The position numbers and the translations under genes are program-made. From NCBI GenBank assembly GCA_913774955.1, contig CAJYKV010000009.1:53145-117144 (forward strand): DNA of 64,000 nucleotides, in the 5' to 3' direction. Source of the stretch: an uncultured Acidovorax sp. GTDB taxonomy: Bacteria > Pseudomonadota > Gammaproteobacteria > Burkholderiales > Burkholderiaceae_C. Shown one piece after another: positions 11,701 through 20,146 of the stretch. How positions within the stretch are numbered: the stretch's first letter is position 1; every line of letters begins with the position of its first letter. The notes under the pieces are model-generated. The model saw nothing but the letters and a program-made list of their open reading frames with translations, made no database searches and had not been told where the DNA came from.

Positions 11701-14121
11701 GGCCTGCAGCGCATCCAGCCGGTCGCGAACGGCGTCGTTCCGGTCTGCGCAGGCGGTGCGCCCGAGGTCCGCCAGATCGAGTGGAAGCTCCCGCAGCACG
11801 TCCTGCACCAGCTGATGGGGCACGCCGTCCGCGCCTTCGCCGAACACGGTGCGCAGCGAGGCCTGCCGACGCGCCACGTCCTGCAGCGCCGCCTGCGCCG
11901 CCACGGCATCGAGCGGGCCGCCGAGCCACAGCGCCGCACCCACGTGGTAGGCCGCGTCCCCGGGCGCGAGCTTCCACAGGAACCACTGGCGCGCCTGCGC
12001 GGGCGACAGCGGCCGGGGCATGCCGCGCAGGGCCTGCGGCAGCGGCTCCACCGCGCTCGGCCCAGCGCTGGTGCCGACCGCCATTGCGTCGCGCAGCGCC
12101 TGCGCGCAGGCGCCCAGGCGCGGATGGTCGAACAGCACGCGCGGCGCGAACGCCACACCGAAGCGCTGCGCGATGCGCGCCGCCGCCTGGGTGGCCGCGA
12201 GCGAGTTGCCGCCCAGCACGAAGAAATGGGCCTCGCGGTCCAGCGCCGGCTGCGCGGTGCTGCGCAGCACCTCCCGCCAGATGGCAGCCACCTCGGATTC
12301 GAGACCATCGAGCGCCTCCGGCGTGCTGGCGGAGGGCGCCGCGGCGTCGGGCCCGCCGCGCACGAAACCGCCCCATTCGTAGATGGCGTAGGCATCGGGG
12401 CTGCGCTCCGTCCAGGCCGCGCGGCAGGCGCTGCGCTGCAGTTTGCCGCTGGTGGTCTTGGGCAACGTACCGGGCTGCAGCAGCAGCACGGCCGACAGCG
12501 GCTCGCCCACCGCCTCGCTCACGGCCGCGCTCAGGGCCTCCACCAGCGCGCGCGGCGGCACCAATTTCTGCATGCCGCGCGACACCTCCACCGCCGCGCC
12601 GATGCCCTCGCCCTGCGGGCCCTGCACCGCGAAGACCGCCACGCGGCCCTTGCGCACGGCCTCCACCTCGGCCTCGATCGTCCGCTCCACGTCCTGGGGA
12701 TAGACGTTGTGGCCGCGCAGGATGATCAGGTCCTTGGTGCGCCCGGTCACCACGAGCTGGCCGCCGTGCACGAAGCCGAGGTCGCCGGTGCGCAGCCAGC
12801 GCCGCCCGCCGTGCTCCACGAAGGTGGCGGCCGTCGCCTCGGGCTTGCCCCAGTAGCCGTCCGCCACGCTCGGCCCGCTCGCCCAGATCTCGCCCACGCA
12901 GCCCGCATCAGCCGGCATGAACGACGCCACGTCCATGATCTGCACCGCGTGGCCGCTCGCCGGGCTGCCGCAGCCCACCAGCGCGGTGCCGTCGCCCGCG
13001 TCGCCGGGCGTCGCGGCGCCCACGGCCAGGGCCTGCGCGGAGAAACGGCGTGCCCACAGGCCCGAGCCCGGCCGCACGCCCGTGACGTAGAGCGTGGCTT
13101 CGGCCAGGCCGTAGCACGCATGCACCGCGCCCGCGTCGAACCCCTGGGCCGCGAAGCGTTCGGCGAACGCCGCCATGGTGTCGGCCCGCACGGGCTCCGC
13201 GCCGCTGTAGGCCACGCGCCAGCATGAAAGATCGAGCCCCGCGGCCTGCGAATCGCCCACCCGTTCCACGCACAGGCGGTAGGCGAAGTCCGGCCCGCCG
13301 CTGACCGTGCCGCGGTAGCGCGACACCAGCTCCAGCCAGCGCGCCGGCCGCTCCAGGAAATAGCGCGGCGACACCAGCACCAGCGAGGCGCCGATGTAGA
13401 GCGGCTGCAGCAGGCCGCCGATCAGTCCCATGTCGTGGAACAGCGGCGCCCACGTGACGAAGCAGTCCGCGGGCCCCACCTCCATGCCTTCCTGGATCGC
13501 ACGCTCGTTGGCCACGAGGTTGCCGTGCGTCACCATCACGCCCTTGGGGTCGCCCGTGGAGCCGGAGGTGTACTGCAGGAAGGCCAGGTCGCCGTCGGCC
13601 GGTGCGTGCGGCCGCCACGCCGCAGCGAGTGCGAGGTCCACCGCATCGCCCGCGATCACCTCCAGCGCCGGGAAGCCGGTGCGTACCAGCGCCTCCCAGG
13701 GCCCGGTGGTGAGCACGCAGGACGCACCGCAGTCCCGCGCGATGCCCTGCAGCCGCGCCAGGTGCTGGGGCCGCTGCGATGGCGGCGGGAACACCGGCAC
13801 CGCGACCACGCCGCAGTGGAAGCAGGCGAGCATGCTGACGGCGTAGTGCTCGTCGTTGTCCTGCAGCACCAGCGCGCGGTCGCCCGGCGCGAACCGCTGC
13901 TGCAGCCGCGCGGCCAGGGCGTGCACGCGGCGGGCGAACTCCGCATAGGTGAGCGTCACCTCGCGGCGCACCCCGGCCACCTCGTCGACCACGGTCAGCC
14001 AGGGCGCATCGGGCCGGCTTTCCACCAGCGCGCGCAGCCGCTCGACGAAGTGGTCAGGCCCCACGGGCTGCCCCGTCGCTTCCATCAGCGATGGCGGGAA
14101 GGGTGTCGGCAAGTCATGCAT
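8725..14121 (-). CDS. NRPS loading protein: fatty-acyl-AMP ligase-ACP-C-A-PCP
   Basis: The first megasynthase of the line, 1798 residues. An upstream ATG at 14196 exists, but the ATG at 14121 has GAGGAG five bases before it and is preferred. Residues about 1-590 are an FAAL-type acyl-AMP ligase (YTSGSTGDPKGV near 186, TWAPLFHDMGLIGG), which loads a free acid. An ACP with GGNSLA lies near 639. A condensation domain follows with HHILSDG near 840, then an adenylation domain with YTSGSTGRPKG near 1319, then a PCP with GGHSLL near 1713. The A-domain pocket read by eye is D-V-W-N-I-G-L-I-H-K, closest to the threonine code but not identical. The architecture predicts an N-acylated first amino acid passed to the PKS. 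It is the usual starter of lipopeptide siderophores; the acyl group is unknown. Confidence 0.94.
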   Translation of the reverse strand: MHDLPTPFPPSLMEATGQPVGPDHFVERLRALVESRPDAPWLTVVDEVAGVRREVTLTYAEFARRVHALAARLQQRFAPGDRALVLQDNDEHYAVSMLACFHCGVVAVPVFPPPSQRPQHLARLQGIARDCGASCVLTTGPWEALVRTGFPALEVIAGDAVDLALAAAWRPHAPADGDLAFLQYTSGSTGDPKGVMVTHGNLVANERAIQEGMEVGPADCFVTWAPLFHDMGLIGGLLQPLYIGASLVLVSPRYFLERPARWLELVSRYRGTVSGGPDFAYRLCVERVGDSQAAGLDLSCWRVAYSGAEPVRADTMAAFAERFAAQGFDAGAVHACYGLAEATLYVTGVRPGSGLWARRFSAQALAVGAATPGDAGDGTALVGCGSPASGHAVQIMDVASFMPADAGCVGEIWASGPSVADGYWGKPEATAATFVEHGGRRWLRTGDLGFVHGGQLVVTGRTKDLIILRGHNVYPQDVERTIEAEVEAVRKGRVAVFAVQGPQGEGIGAAVEVSRGMQKLVPPRALVEALSAAVSEAVGEPLSAVLLLQPGTLPKTTSGKLQRSACRAAWTERSPDAYAIYEWGGFVRGGPDAAAPSASTPEALDGLESEVAAIWREVLRSTAQPALDREAHFFVLGGNSLAATQAAARIAQRFGVAFAPRVLFDHPRLGACAQALRDAMAVGTSAGPSAVEPLPQALRGMPRPLSPAQARQWFLWKLAPGDAAYHVGAALWLGGPLDAVAAQAALQDVARRQASLRTVFGEGADGVPHQLVQDVLRELPLDLADLGRTACADRNDAVRDRLDALQARPFDLAGGGVPWRAALLRLDDRTHVLAVVMHHILSDGASMQQWSTEWLEAYGARRQGLDARGVPALQYIDYAAWAQARLEAGEAARQGAWWQERLAGWNASPCEVRPDHPRPARARYTARRHAVEVPAAVVQGLQALRAGEGATPFMVLLAALQVLLSRYTGQPRVRVGAAVAQRGVPGVEGLIGLFVNTLVLPATVDLRAPLQAALREARELVLGAQAHQDLPFDRLVEMLRPERGAGANPLFQVMLNHLAEDDRLLPAMPGLAVRAEPLQGPQAQFELVLEAREGADGALSLGWVFAQELFEPATIERLSGHFLAVLAALAGRPEQPAGEVELRLPAERAQIDAWSRNPHRESPAVPVFRALEAHAVRQPQATALLFGDVAIGYAELNARANRLAHQLLRDGLRPQSIVGICMERSVEMVVGMLAAMKAGCAYLPLDPELPAGRLGDMLAHSGAGWVLSHAATAGRMPALPGVRTIDVEALQSREEGRPGDAENPGIAAHGEQLAYVIYTSGSTGRPKGVAVRHAALHTCMAWMQSTYGLAASDTVLHKAPFGFDVSCWEIFWPLTAGARLLVAPPGAHRDPERIVQLIERHQVTTLNFVPSMLRAFLDHPGIEHRTRLRHVICGGEAMPETLQREALRRLPGATLQNLYGPTETTIHVTRWTCRDAAGPVPIGRPISATEAWVLDAQLQPVPQGVAGELCIGGELLARGYLGQPGLTSQRFIAHPLAAGARLYRTGDWVRWNAEGQIEYLGRIDHQVKLRGLRIELGEIEAALRAQPGVKDAVAVVRGVAGAESLVAYVAPAAQAAGHGCATGGPDAAGLRAALARRLPGYMVPRAIVTLEALPINANGKVDRAALPEPVAVSRQGAAAAAPQGSTAHRLAALWSGLLGVPSVGLQDNFFDLGGHSLLLVRAHRRLEDEWGCRLALVELFQHPTVESLARRIDEAAAIAEGDGMQAPTRATAQPSDDRARQQRAAMLQRRAQLQGARE

Positions 14122-14232
14122 GGAAACTCCTCGTGCGCGCAGGGCGCTGCCGGCCCGCCGCATGCCACGCATCGGCTGCCGGAAAATCGACAACAAAGAA
14201 AATCGCGGCGCGGGGCCGGTCCGGGGTGTGCT

Positions 14233-15015
14233 TTAAGCCGCGGCCGCCAGGGCCTGCAGCGGCCTTTCCAGGGCGTCGGCCCGCAACAGCCGCTCAGCGA
14301 GCACCCGCAGAAAACCGGCCTCGCCTTCGCGCAGGAAGAAGTGCCCGCCCTCGAACCGGTCCTGCGTCACGGGCCCGCGCGTCTCCAGCGACCAGGCCTG
14401 CAGCTCCTGCTCCGTGATGCGGTCGCGCACACCGCCGAAGACGTGCACCGGGCACGCCAGCGGCGCGGCGACCGCGCTCCGGTGGAAGCCATGGCACAGC
14501 CGGTAGTCGGCCCGCAGCACATCCAGCGTGAGGCGCAGCAGTTCAGGTTCGGCGAACACGGCCTCGGGCGTGCCGCCCTGCGCACGCAGGTCGGCGATCA
14601 GCCGCGCATCGTCCAGCGGTTCCGCATAGCGATCGCCAGTGCGCACCGCGGGAGCCGCGCAGGCCGACACCGCCAGCGCCGCGGGCCGCCCGCCCTGCTC
14701 CGCCTGCAGCCGGCAGGCCACGCCGTAGGCGAGCAACGCGCCCATGCTGTGCCCGAAGAGCGCGAACCGCGCGCCGCCGGCCGCCCGCAGGCAGGCCTGC
14801 GCCAGCGGCCCGACGAGCCCGTCGTACGACGCCGCGAACGGCTCGCCGATGCGCGCGCCGCGGCCGGGCAACTCCACGGGCACCACCCGCAGCCCCGCGG
14901 GCAGGGTCCGCCGCCAGCGCAGGTACATCGTGGCGCTCGCGCCCGCGCAGGGCAGGCACAGCAGCAGCAGGTCACCAGAAACCACCGGACTCGCCCGATC
15001 CGCCCCGTACACCAT
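14233..15015 (-). CDS. Type II thioesterase of the NRPS cluster
   Basis: A 260-residue alpha/beta-hydrolase of the GrsT/TycF family, which clears misprimed or stalled carrier domains. The nucleophile elbow is GHSMGALLAYG and the catalytic histidine is probably in GGHFFL near the C-terminus, with a conserved LLCLPCAGAS at the N-terminus (oxyanion region). I chose the ATG at 15015, which begins five bases after the MbtH stop; the longer open frame to 15342 only reads through mbtH in another frame. It lies 111 bases upstream of the loading NRPS in the same operon. This is a stand-alone editing enzyme; the terminal releasing domain should be on a later NRPS outside the window. Confidence 0.92.
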   Translation of the reverse strand: MVYGADRASPVVSGDLLLLCLPCAGASATMYLRWRRTLPAGLRVVPVELPGRGARIGEPFAASYDGLVGPLAQACLRAAGGARFALFGHSMGALLAYGVACRLQAEQGGRPAALAVSACAAPAVRTGDRYAEPLDDARLIADLRAQGGTPEAVFAEPELLRLTLDVLRADYRLCHGFHRSAVAAPLACPVHVFGGVRDRITEQELQAWSLETRGPVTQDRFEGGHFFLREGEAGFLRVLAERLLRADALERPLQALAAAA

Positions 15016-15020
15016 CGCCG

Positions 15021-15281
15021 TCAGGCCGCCGCGGCCGCGGTGCCCCCGGCGGGCGCGGCCGCATCCTGCTGCGCCATCCAGTCGCGCAGCGACTTCGGCC
15101 GCATGTCCGTCCAGGCGCCATCCACATAGGCGACGACGGTCTTCTTGTCGCCCTGCACGCCCTCCACCACCCGCCACCCCTCGGGCACGGCCTTCCAGTG
15201 GGGCCAGATCGAATACTGTTCCTCGTGGTTGATCAGGACGATGAAGGTTTCGTCCTCGCGGTCGAAGCAGCTCGTAGACAT
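15021..15281 (-). CDS. MbtH family NRPS accessory protein
   Basis: An 86-residue MbtH-like protein, a small chaperone that binds and activates adenylation domains. The family signature is complete: NHEEQYSIWP, PEGW, and WTDMRPKSLRDW. The ATG at 15281 is preferred because the protein then begins right at the conserved core and an AAGGGA lies about seven bases before it; an in-frame ATG at 15308 would add nine residues that are not family-like. It lies immediately upstream of the thioesterase. The C-terminus has an alanine-rich tail after the family core, which is probably disordered. Confidence 0.95.
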   Translation of the reverse strand: MSTSCFDREDETFIVLINHEEQYSIWPHWKAVPEGWRVVEGVQGDKKTVVAYVDGAWTDMRPKSLRDWMAQQDAAAPAGGTAAAAA

Positions 15282-15369
15282 CGGTGCATCCCTTGTGCGG
15301 TTGAACATCGGGCCGCCGTGCTGGGGGCGGGCCTGCCTTCACAAGACGGTTGGCGGGCCGAAGTGTTCA

Positions 15370-15384
15370 TCGCACCCTGTGCGA
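15370..15384. promoter_or_regulatory. Inverted repeat upstream of mbtH
   Basis: A perfect 6-3-6 inverted repeat, TCGCAC-CCT-GTGCGA, lies in the 138-base gap between the FecR-like gene and mbtH, about 90 bases before the mbtH start. It could be an operator or part of an ECF-dependent promoter for the biosynthetic genes. I see no convincing -35/-10 pair, so the role is only suggested by position and symmetry. Confidence 0.3.
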
Positions 15385-15419
15385 TCGAGGACGCGGAAGG
15401 GATGCGGGCTCTGTGAGCG

Positions 15420-15626
15420 TCATTCCCCCGTGCGGCGCGGCACCAGGCCCGCCAGCAGCCACAGCCGCGCGGCCTCGTCGTAGCGCGCGCGGTGCAGGGG
15501 ATCGGCCAGCAGCCACGCCGTCATCTCCGCGCGTGCCGACGCATCGAAGGTTTCCTGGTCGAACTCGCGCTGGACCCATGCCCAGGCCGCCTCCCATGCA
15601 GGGTCGTCGTCATACGGTGCAGTCAT
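15420..15626 (-). CDS. Stand-alone FecR/PupR N-terminal (DUF4880-like) protein, putative mini anti-sigma factor
   Basis: A 68-residue acidic protein with the pattern seen at the N-terminus of FecR-type sigma regulators: AAWAWVQREFD, then WLLADPLHRARYDEAARLW. In full-length FecR this cytoplasmic helical domain binds the ECF sigma factor, followed by a membrane segment and a periplasmic sensor. Here the frame stops after the first domain and neither membrane segment nor periplasmic part exists. It lies between the ECF sigma gene (89 bases upstream) and mbtH. It may tune sigma activity without any surface signalling, or be a relic of a decayed fecR. Assignment rests on motif resemblance only. 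Confidence 0.7.
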   Translation of the reverse strand: MTAPYDDDPAWEAAWAWVQREFDQETFDASARAEMTAWLLADPLHRARYDEAARLWLLAGLVPRRTGE

Positions 15627-15715
15627 GCGCCGAGCCTAGCGCATCGCCCCGGGCGCCCGGCCGGCCCGTCCAACGCCTGCCGCGGGGTATTGCAGGCCAC
15701 CGCCGCAGCGCCTCT

Positions 15716-16243
15716 TCAGGGCGCGGGCATCATGTGCGCGCGGCAGCCCGCGACGGCCCGGGCCGCATCGGCGATCAGCCCGTTCACCAGCCCCAGCGCA
15801 CAGCCCAGGCGCTCGGCGATCTGGCGCTGCGTCAGCCCCTCGATGCGGTAGAGCTCGAACACCATGCGGGTGCGCGCAGGCAGTTGCGAGAGCACCTCGT
15901 CGATCGCATGGATCACCTGCTGCTCGCACATGCGGCGGTCCGGGGAGCGATGGCAGGGCACGTCGACCGTCTCGACGTCGATGTCGAACGTGCGGTAGCT
16001 GGCTTCCACGCGGTGGCGGCGGCAGTAGTCCAGCGCCAGGTTGCGCACCACCTGGCAGCAGTAGCCGACCGGCCGCTCCGCCACCCGGTCGCTCGGCCCT
16101 TCCGCCAGTTTCAGGTACGCATCCTGCATCACGTCGTCGGCGAGGTCTTCGGTGTTCACGATCTGCCGTGCGACGCGCCACAACTGTGCCCGGTGGGCAA
16201 CGAACACATCGGCCAGAGAGGGGTCTGACAACGGCGAGGGCAT
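15716..16243 (-). CDS. ECF sigma-70 factor, FecI/PvdS/OrbS-like iron-starvation type
   Basis: A 175-residue ECF sigma factor. Region 2 is visible as DDVMQDAYLKLAEG and the following aromatic/basic stretch (about residues 10-80). Region 4 is visible as LPARTRMVFELYRIEGLTQR with the recognition helix QIAERLGCALGLVNGLI (about residues 115-165). Sigma factors of this type drive siderophore operons under iron limitation (established for PvdS and OrbS). It is first in the cluster, transcribed toward the NRPS genes, and divergent from a chemoreceptor gene across an AT-rich gap. The start at 16243 gives a family-typical length; no strong ribosome site is visible. Confidence 0.93.
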   Translation of the reverse strand: MPSPLSDPSLADVFVAHRAQLWRVARQIVNTEDLADDVMQDAYLKLAEGPSDRVAERPVGYCCQVVRNLALDYCRRHRVEASYRTFDIDVETVDVPCHRSPDRRMCEQQVIHAIDEVLSQLPARTRMVFELYRIEGLTQRQIAERLGCALGLVNGLIADAARAVAGCRAHMMPAP

Positions 16244-16538
16244 GGAGATCGCTTTCCTGTGAAGGCCAAAAGAGTTCCGGCCGGTGGAAAGCGATGATAC
16301 AAAAAATTCTGTAATGCGAATTATTTGTATTTGAATATTTACAGTTCCCTGTGAGATCCACGCTGCAAGTACGTGCCTCTACTCGACTATGCAGAAGATG
16401 AACCGCTGCCAGGATCACAAAGACATCTAAGATTTTCGAATCGTCAATAGTCGACATTGATCTAATTAAAATGATAAAAAATCTTTGCGATGTGGCAGAC
16501 TCGGCAATTCCAGCCATGTAGGCACCCACCTGTCCACC
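16244..16538. promoter_or_regulatory. AT-rich divergent promoter region, candidate iron-regulated control of the sigma gene
   Basis: About 295 bases separate the sigma factor and the chemoreceptor. Positions 16290-16490 are strikingly AT-rich for this genome. Around 16311-16342 there are A/T-rich hexamer-like repeats (TTATTTGTATTTGAATATTT), the kind of sequence Fur can bind. On the minus strand TATCAT (16294-16299) could be a -10 for the sigma gene. Match to the Fur consensus is weak, so iron control is inferred mainly from the gene set. Confidence 0.35.
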
Positions 16539-18128
16539 ATGAAACTCACCACGCGCCTTGTCATCCTTCTTGCCGTGCTCTGCTCGGCCCTGGCCATACT
16601 GGGTTCGCTCGGCCTGTATGGCATGAGCCGTGCCAACGACGGTCTCCACGCGGTGTATGAAGACCGTGTCCTCCCGCTAAAGTACCTGAAGGCGGTGTCG
16701 GACATGTACGCCGTGAACGTGGTCGATGCGGCCCACAAGGTGCGTGACGGTGCATTCACCGGCGCGCACGGCGCTGACCAGATCCGCCAGGCGATAGAGA
16801 CCGTCCGGGCGAATCTGAAGGCATTCGGCAACACCGAGCTGATGCCGGAGGAGGCACGGCTGATGGACCAGATGAAGCCGCTCCTGGCCGTGGCCGACAC
16901 CGCCACGGCGCGCCTGTCGGCGCTCATGCTCTCGGGCGACCGGCAGCAGCTGGCCGACTACGCGGCCCGCGAGATGTACCCTGCCATCGATCCGCTGCAG
17001 GAAGTCATCGCCAAGCTGGTCGACGTGCAGCTGGAGGGTGCGCGCCATGAAAACGACGACGCGACGACCCTCTACGGGAAACTCCGTGCCGGCGTGCTGG
17101 CCGCCTTCGTGGGCTGCGTCATCCTGGCCCTTGCCATGGGCACGGCGCTGGTGCGGCGCCTGCGCGATTCGCTGCGGCTCGCAGGCGACGCGCTGTCGGA
17201 AGTGGCGGCGGGCAACCTCGCCGTGCACATCGACACCGGCGCCCGGGACGAAGTCGGCCAGCTGCTGCAACGCCTGGCGGACATGCGCGACAGCCTCGCG
17301 CGCGTGGTGGGCAGCGTGCGCGGCAGCGCGGAGGCCGTGGCCGCCGCCAGCTCGCAGATCGCGCAGGGCAACCACGATCTCTCCGCCCGCACCGAGCAGC
17401 AGGCCTCCGCGCTGGAGGAAACCGCGGCCTCCATGGAGGAGCTCAGCTCCACGGTGCGGCGCAACGCGGACAACGCCAGCCAGGCCAACGGCCTGGCGAT
17501 CCAGGCATCGCGCGTGGCCACGCAGGGGGGCGACGCGGTCAGCCAGGTGGTGGAGACCATGAAGGGCATCGAGGAGAGCTCCCGACAGATCGCGGACATC
17601 ATCGGCACGATCGACGGCATCGCCTTCCAGACCAACATCCTGGCACTGAATGCCGCCGTGGAAGCAGCCCGTGCCGGCGAGCAGGGCCGCGGCTTCGCGG
17701 TGGTGGCCAGCGAGGTGCGCAGCCTCGCGCAGCGCAGTGCCGCCGCCGCCAAGGAGATCAAGGAACTGATCTCCACGAGCGTCGAGCGCGTCGGACAGGG
17801 CACCATGCTGGTGGACCGCGCGGGCACGACGATGTCGGACGTCGTGAACTCGATCCGCCGCGTGACGGACATCGTCGCGGAAATCAGCACCGCCAGCAAT
17901 GAACAGAGCCAGGGCGTGTCCCAGGTGGGAGAGGCGGTCGTGCAGATGGACCAGGTCACCCAGCAGAACGCCGCGCTGGTCGAGGAATCGGCCGCCGCCG
18001 CGGGCAGCCTGAAGAGCCAGGCCGAGAATCTGGTCGAATCCGTCGCTTTCTTCCGCATCGGGGCCGCCGCCGGCATGGCGGCCAGCGCACCCGGGCAGCA
18101 CCTGGCCCTCGGCCACGCCGCCTCCTGA
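16539..18128 (+). CDS. Methyl-accepting chemotaxis protein
   Basis: A 529-residue transmembrane chemoreceptor. The ATG at 16539 places the first membrane helix ([17 protein letters not shown]) at the N-terminus; the upstream ATG at 16485 would bury it. A four-helix periplasmic domain spans about residues 30-185, a second membrane helix follows ([20 protein letters not shown]), then HAMP (about 205-260) and a long signalling hairpin. The tip is conserved: [20 protein letters not shown], followed by [10 protein letters not shown]. There is no C-terminal NWETF-like pentapeptide, so adaptation enzymes must dock elsewhere. The ligand cannot be read from sequence. It is divergent from the siderophore sigma gene, but nothing shows a functional link. 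Confidence 0.96.
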   Translation: MKLTTRLVILLAVLCSALAILGSLGLYGMSRANDGLHAVYEDRVLPLKYLKAVSDMYAVNVVDAAHKVRDGAFTGAHGADQIRQAIETVRANLKAFGNTELMPEEARLMDQMKPLLAVADTATARLSALMLSGDRQQLADYAAREMYPAIDPLQEVIAKLVDVQLEGARHENDDATTLYGKLRAGVLAAFVGCVILALAMGTALVRRLRDSLRLAGDALSEVAAGNLAVHIDTGARDEVGQLLQRLADMRDSLARVVGSVRGSAEAVAAASSQIAQGNHDLSARTEQQASALEETAASMEELSSTVRRNADNASQANGLAIQASRVATQGGDAVSQVVETMKGIEESSRQIADIIGTIDGIAFQTNILALNAAVEAARAGEQGRGFAVVASEVRSLAQRSAAAAKEIKELISTSVERVGQGTMLVDRAGTTMSDVVNSIRRVTDIVAEISTASNEQSQGVSQVGEAVVQMDQVTQQNAALVEESAAAAGSLKSQAENLVESVAFFRIGAAAGMAASAPGQHLALGHAAS

Positions 18129-18459
18129 GGCATCGCGCACCGGCCACCGGCCCGGTGTGGAGCGCCGCGTTCCGGCAGAGACCGACGCGATGGTCGGCAC
18201 GCCGGACTACGGCCGCGTGCGCGTGGCCAGCGCTACCATGGGTACCAGGCACCGGAAGCGCGGCCCCGGCCCGGTGCGGCCCGGCAGCGCGCAACGCATC
18301 CGCACGCGCCCCCGTGGCCGGCCGGCCGGTGCGCACGGGTGGATCCGCCGTGCGCGCCATCGCCGACACGACGCTGGCGCCCGGCACCGCCGGACACAGC
18401 GGCCTCGCCCGCACCCGGTTACGCCCGCCCTCCTCCACCATCCACCTCAGGAGCATCCC
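18129..18459. other. Intergenic stretch without a supported gene
   Basis: This 331-base gap lies between the chemoreceptor and the 3-hydroxybutyrate dehydrogenase. It is GC-rich and carries an in-frame extension of the dehydrogenase frame, but that extension has a biased composition (Arg, Pro, His) unlike a protein. Only the CAGGAG at 18448-18453, the ribosome site of the next gene, is recognisable. Confidence 0.6.
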
Positions 18460-19242
18460 ATGCAACTCAAGGACAAGGTCGCCTTCATCACCGGCTCGGC
18501 CAGCGGCATCGGCAAGGAAATCGCCACCCTCTTCGCGAAGGAAGGCGCCAGGATCGTGATCGCCGACCTGAACAAGGAAGCCGCCGAGGCCACGGCCGCG
18601 GAGCTGAAGGCCTCCGGCGCCCAGGCCCTCGGCGTCGCCGTCGACGTGACGGACGAAGCCCAGGTGGACGCCGCCGTCGACGAGGCCGCCCAGGCCTTCG
18701 GCGGCATCGACATCCTGGTGAGCAACGCCGGCATCCAGATCGTGCATCCGGTCGAAGAATTCACCTTCGCCGACTGGAAGAAGATGCTCGCCATCCACCT
18801 GGACGGCGCCTTCCTCACCACGCGCGCCTGCCTCAAGCACATGTACGCCCAGGGCCGCGGCGGCAGCGTGATCTACATGGGCTCCGTGCACTCCAAGGAA
18901 GCCTCCAAGCTCAAGGCCCCCTACGTGACGGCCAAGCACGGCCTCATCGGCCTGTGCAAGACCGTGGCCAAGGAAGGCGCTGCCAAGGGCGTGCGCGCCA
19001 ACGTGATCTGCCCCGGCTTCGTGCGCACGCCCCTTGTGGAAAAGCAGATCCCCGAGCAGGCCAGGACGCTGGGCATCACCGAGGACGAAGTCGTGAAGAA
19101 CGTGATGCTCAAGGACACCGTGGACGGCGAATTCACCACCACCGACGACGTCGCGCGCGCCGCCCTGCTGTTCGCCGCCTTCCCGACCAATGCATTGACG
19201 GGGCAGTCGCTGGTGGTGAGCCACGGCTGGTTCATGCAATAG
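18460..19242 (+). CDS. bdhA: 3-hydroxybutyrate dehydrogenase, short-chain dehydrogenase family
   Basis: A 260-residue SDR that interconverts (R)-3-hydroxybutyrate and acetoacetate with NAD, the step that feeds polyhydroxybutyrate breakdown products into central metabolism. The cofactor motif is [10 protein letters not shown] (11-20), the structural NAG is at 89-91, and the catalytic set is Ser142, Tyr155 and Lys159 (YVTAK). The C-terminal half carries the family-like [15 protein letters not shown] and ends in HGWFMQ. The ATG at 18460 has CAGGAG seven bases before it; longer upstream starts are rejected. Length and C-terminus match the betaproteobacterial enzyme as I know it. Confidence 0.93.
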   Translation: MQLKDKVAFITGSASGIGKEIATLFAKEGARIVIADLNKEAAEATAAELKASGAQALGVAVDVTDEAQVDAAVDEAAQAFGGIDILVSNAGIQIVHPVEEFTFADWKKMLAIHLDGAFLTTRACLKHMYAQGRGGSVIYMGSVHSKEASKLKAPYVTAKHGLIGLCKTVAKEGAAKGVRANVICPGFVRTPLVEKQIPEQARTLGITEDEVVKNVMLKDTVDGEFTTTDDVARAALLFAAFPTNALTGQSLVVSHGWFMQ

Positions 19243-19537
19243 CGCGGCTGGCCGGCCCAGGCCCACAGCCGGCCGCCAACCCGGCGGCCAGCAGGGCAGC
19301 GACGGCAGCATGGCGAATGCGGAGAGTCCGGGGTATGGTGCATTGTGCTGTTCGCGCCCCGGCAGCGGACACATCCGTGGCGGCAGCGCACATCGCCCCC
19401 TGAACACGGAGTGCATCGCGGGGAAAAATCCGGTTTTCCGATCGCCTTCCCGCATTGAAGACAATAGCGGCTGAACGGCCCGGCGCCCGTCCGGCCCACC
19501 CGCTGCTGTCGCGCCTCCACGGCGCCATCACCGACCC

Positions 19538-20146
19538 ATGACCGAACCCCAAGAACTCCCCTTCCTCTCCCGCCTCTCCCTGGCCATCGGCAGCTTCTTC
19601 GCCCTGCTGGGCGACGGCCGCCTGGCCGCGCGCGTGCAGGCCCTGCGCAGCGGTGCGCCGCTGGCCAGCGAAGTGCCGCCGCCCGCTCCCGCCCCTGCGC
19701 CCGCGCCCGTGAAGGCACCGCCGCCGCCGTCCCCGGTGCCGGCGCCCGCCCCCGTGCGCGCCACCGCCGACATCGATGCCGCCCTGCAACTGCTGGCCCT
19801 GCTGCAGCGCGAAGCGCGCTTCGTCGATTTCCTGCAGGAAGACATCGGCGCCTATTCCGATGCCGACGTGGGTGGCGCCGCGCGCCTGTTGCACGGCGGC
19901 GCCCGCAAGGTGCTGCAGGACACCTTCGATCTCGAACCCGTGCGCACCGAAGCCGAAGGCAGCCGCCTGACGCTGCCTGCCGGCTTCGACGCCGCCGCCG
20001 TGCGCGTCACCGGCAACGTGGTCGGCCAGCCGCCGTTCACCGGCACGCTGCAGCACAAGGGCTGGCGCGCCACCGCCGTGCGCCTGCCCGCCCTCACCGA
20101 AGGGCACGAAACGCGCGTGATCGCGCCCGCGGAGGTCGAGCTGTGA
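19538..20146 (+). CDS. DUF2760 domain protein linked to Hsp70 genes
   Basis: A 202-residue protein of unknown function. It opens with a conserved LSLAIGSFFALLGDGRLAARV segment, then an extended proline/alanine linker (about residues 47-72), then the conserved domain with LLALLQREARFVDFLQEDI and DADVGGAARLLHGGARKVL. Families of this type are encoded next to Hsp70-like genes, as here, where the stop overlaps the GTG start of the next gene by four bases. The likely role is an adaptor or regulator of the two following Hsp70 proteins; this is inferred from context only. Confidence 0.85.
   Translation: MTEPQELPFLSRLSLAIGSFFALLGDGRLAARVQALRSGAPLASEVPPPAPAPAPAPVKAPPPPSPVPAPAPVRATADIDAALQLLALLQREARFVDFLQEDIGAYSDADVGGAARLLHGGARKVLQDTFDLEPVRTEAEGSRLTLPAGFDAAAVRVTGNVVGQPPFTGTLQHKGWRATAVRLPALTEGHETRVIAPAEVEL

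Noticed and set aside
8740..13227. A 1495-residue open frame on the plus strand opposite the loading NRPS
   Set aside because: Same shadow effect; no recognisable motif and biased residues, against complete FAAL, C, A and PCP motifs on the minus strand.
15636..16649. A 337-residue minus-strand frame covering the sigma factor region
   Set aside because: It uses another frame across the AT-rich gap and gives Arg/Gly-rich sequence; the 175-residue sigma frame is the real gene.
16677..18200. A 507-residue minus-strand frame opposite the chemoreceptor
   Set aside because: The plus-strand gene has membrane helices, HAMP and the conserved signalling tip; the antisense frame has none.
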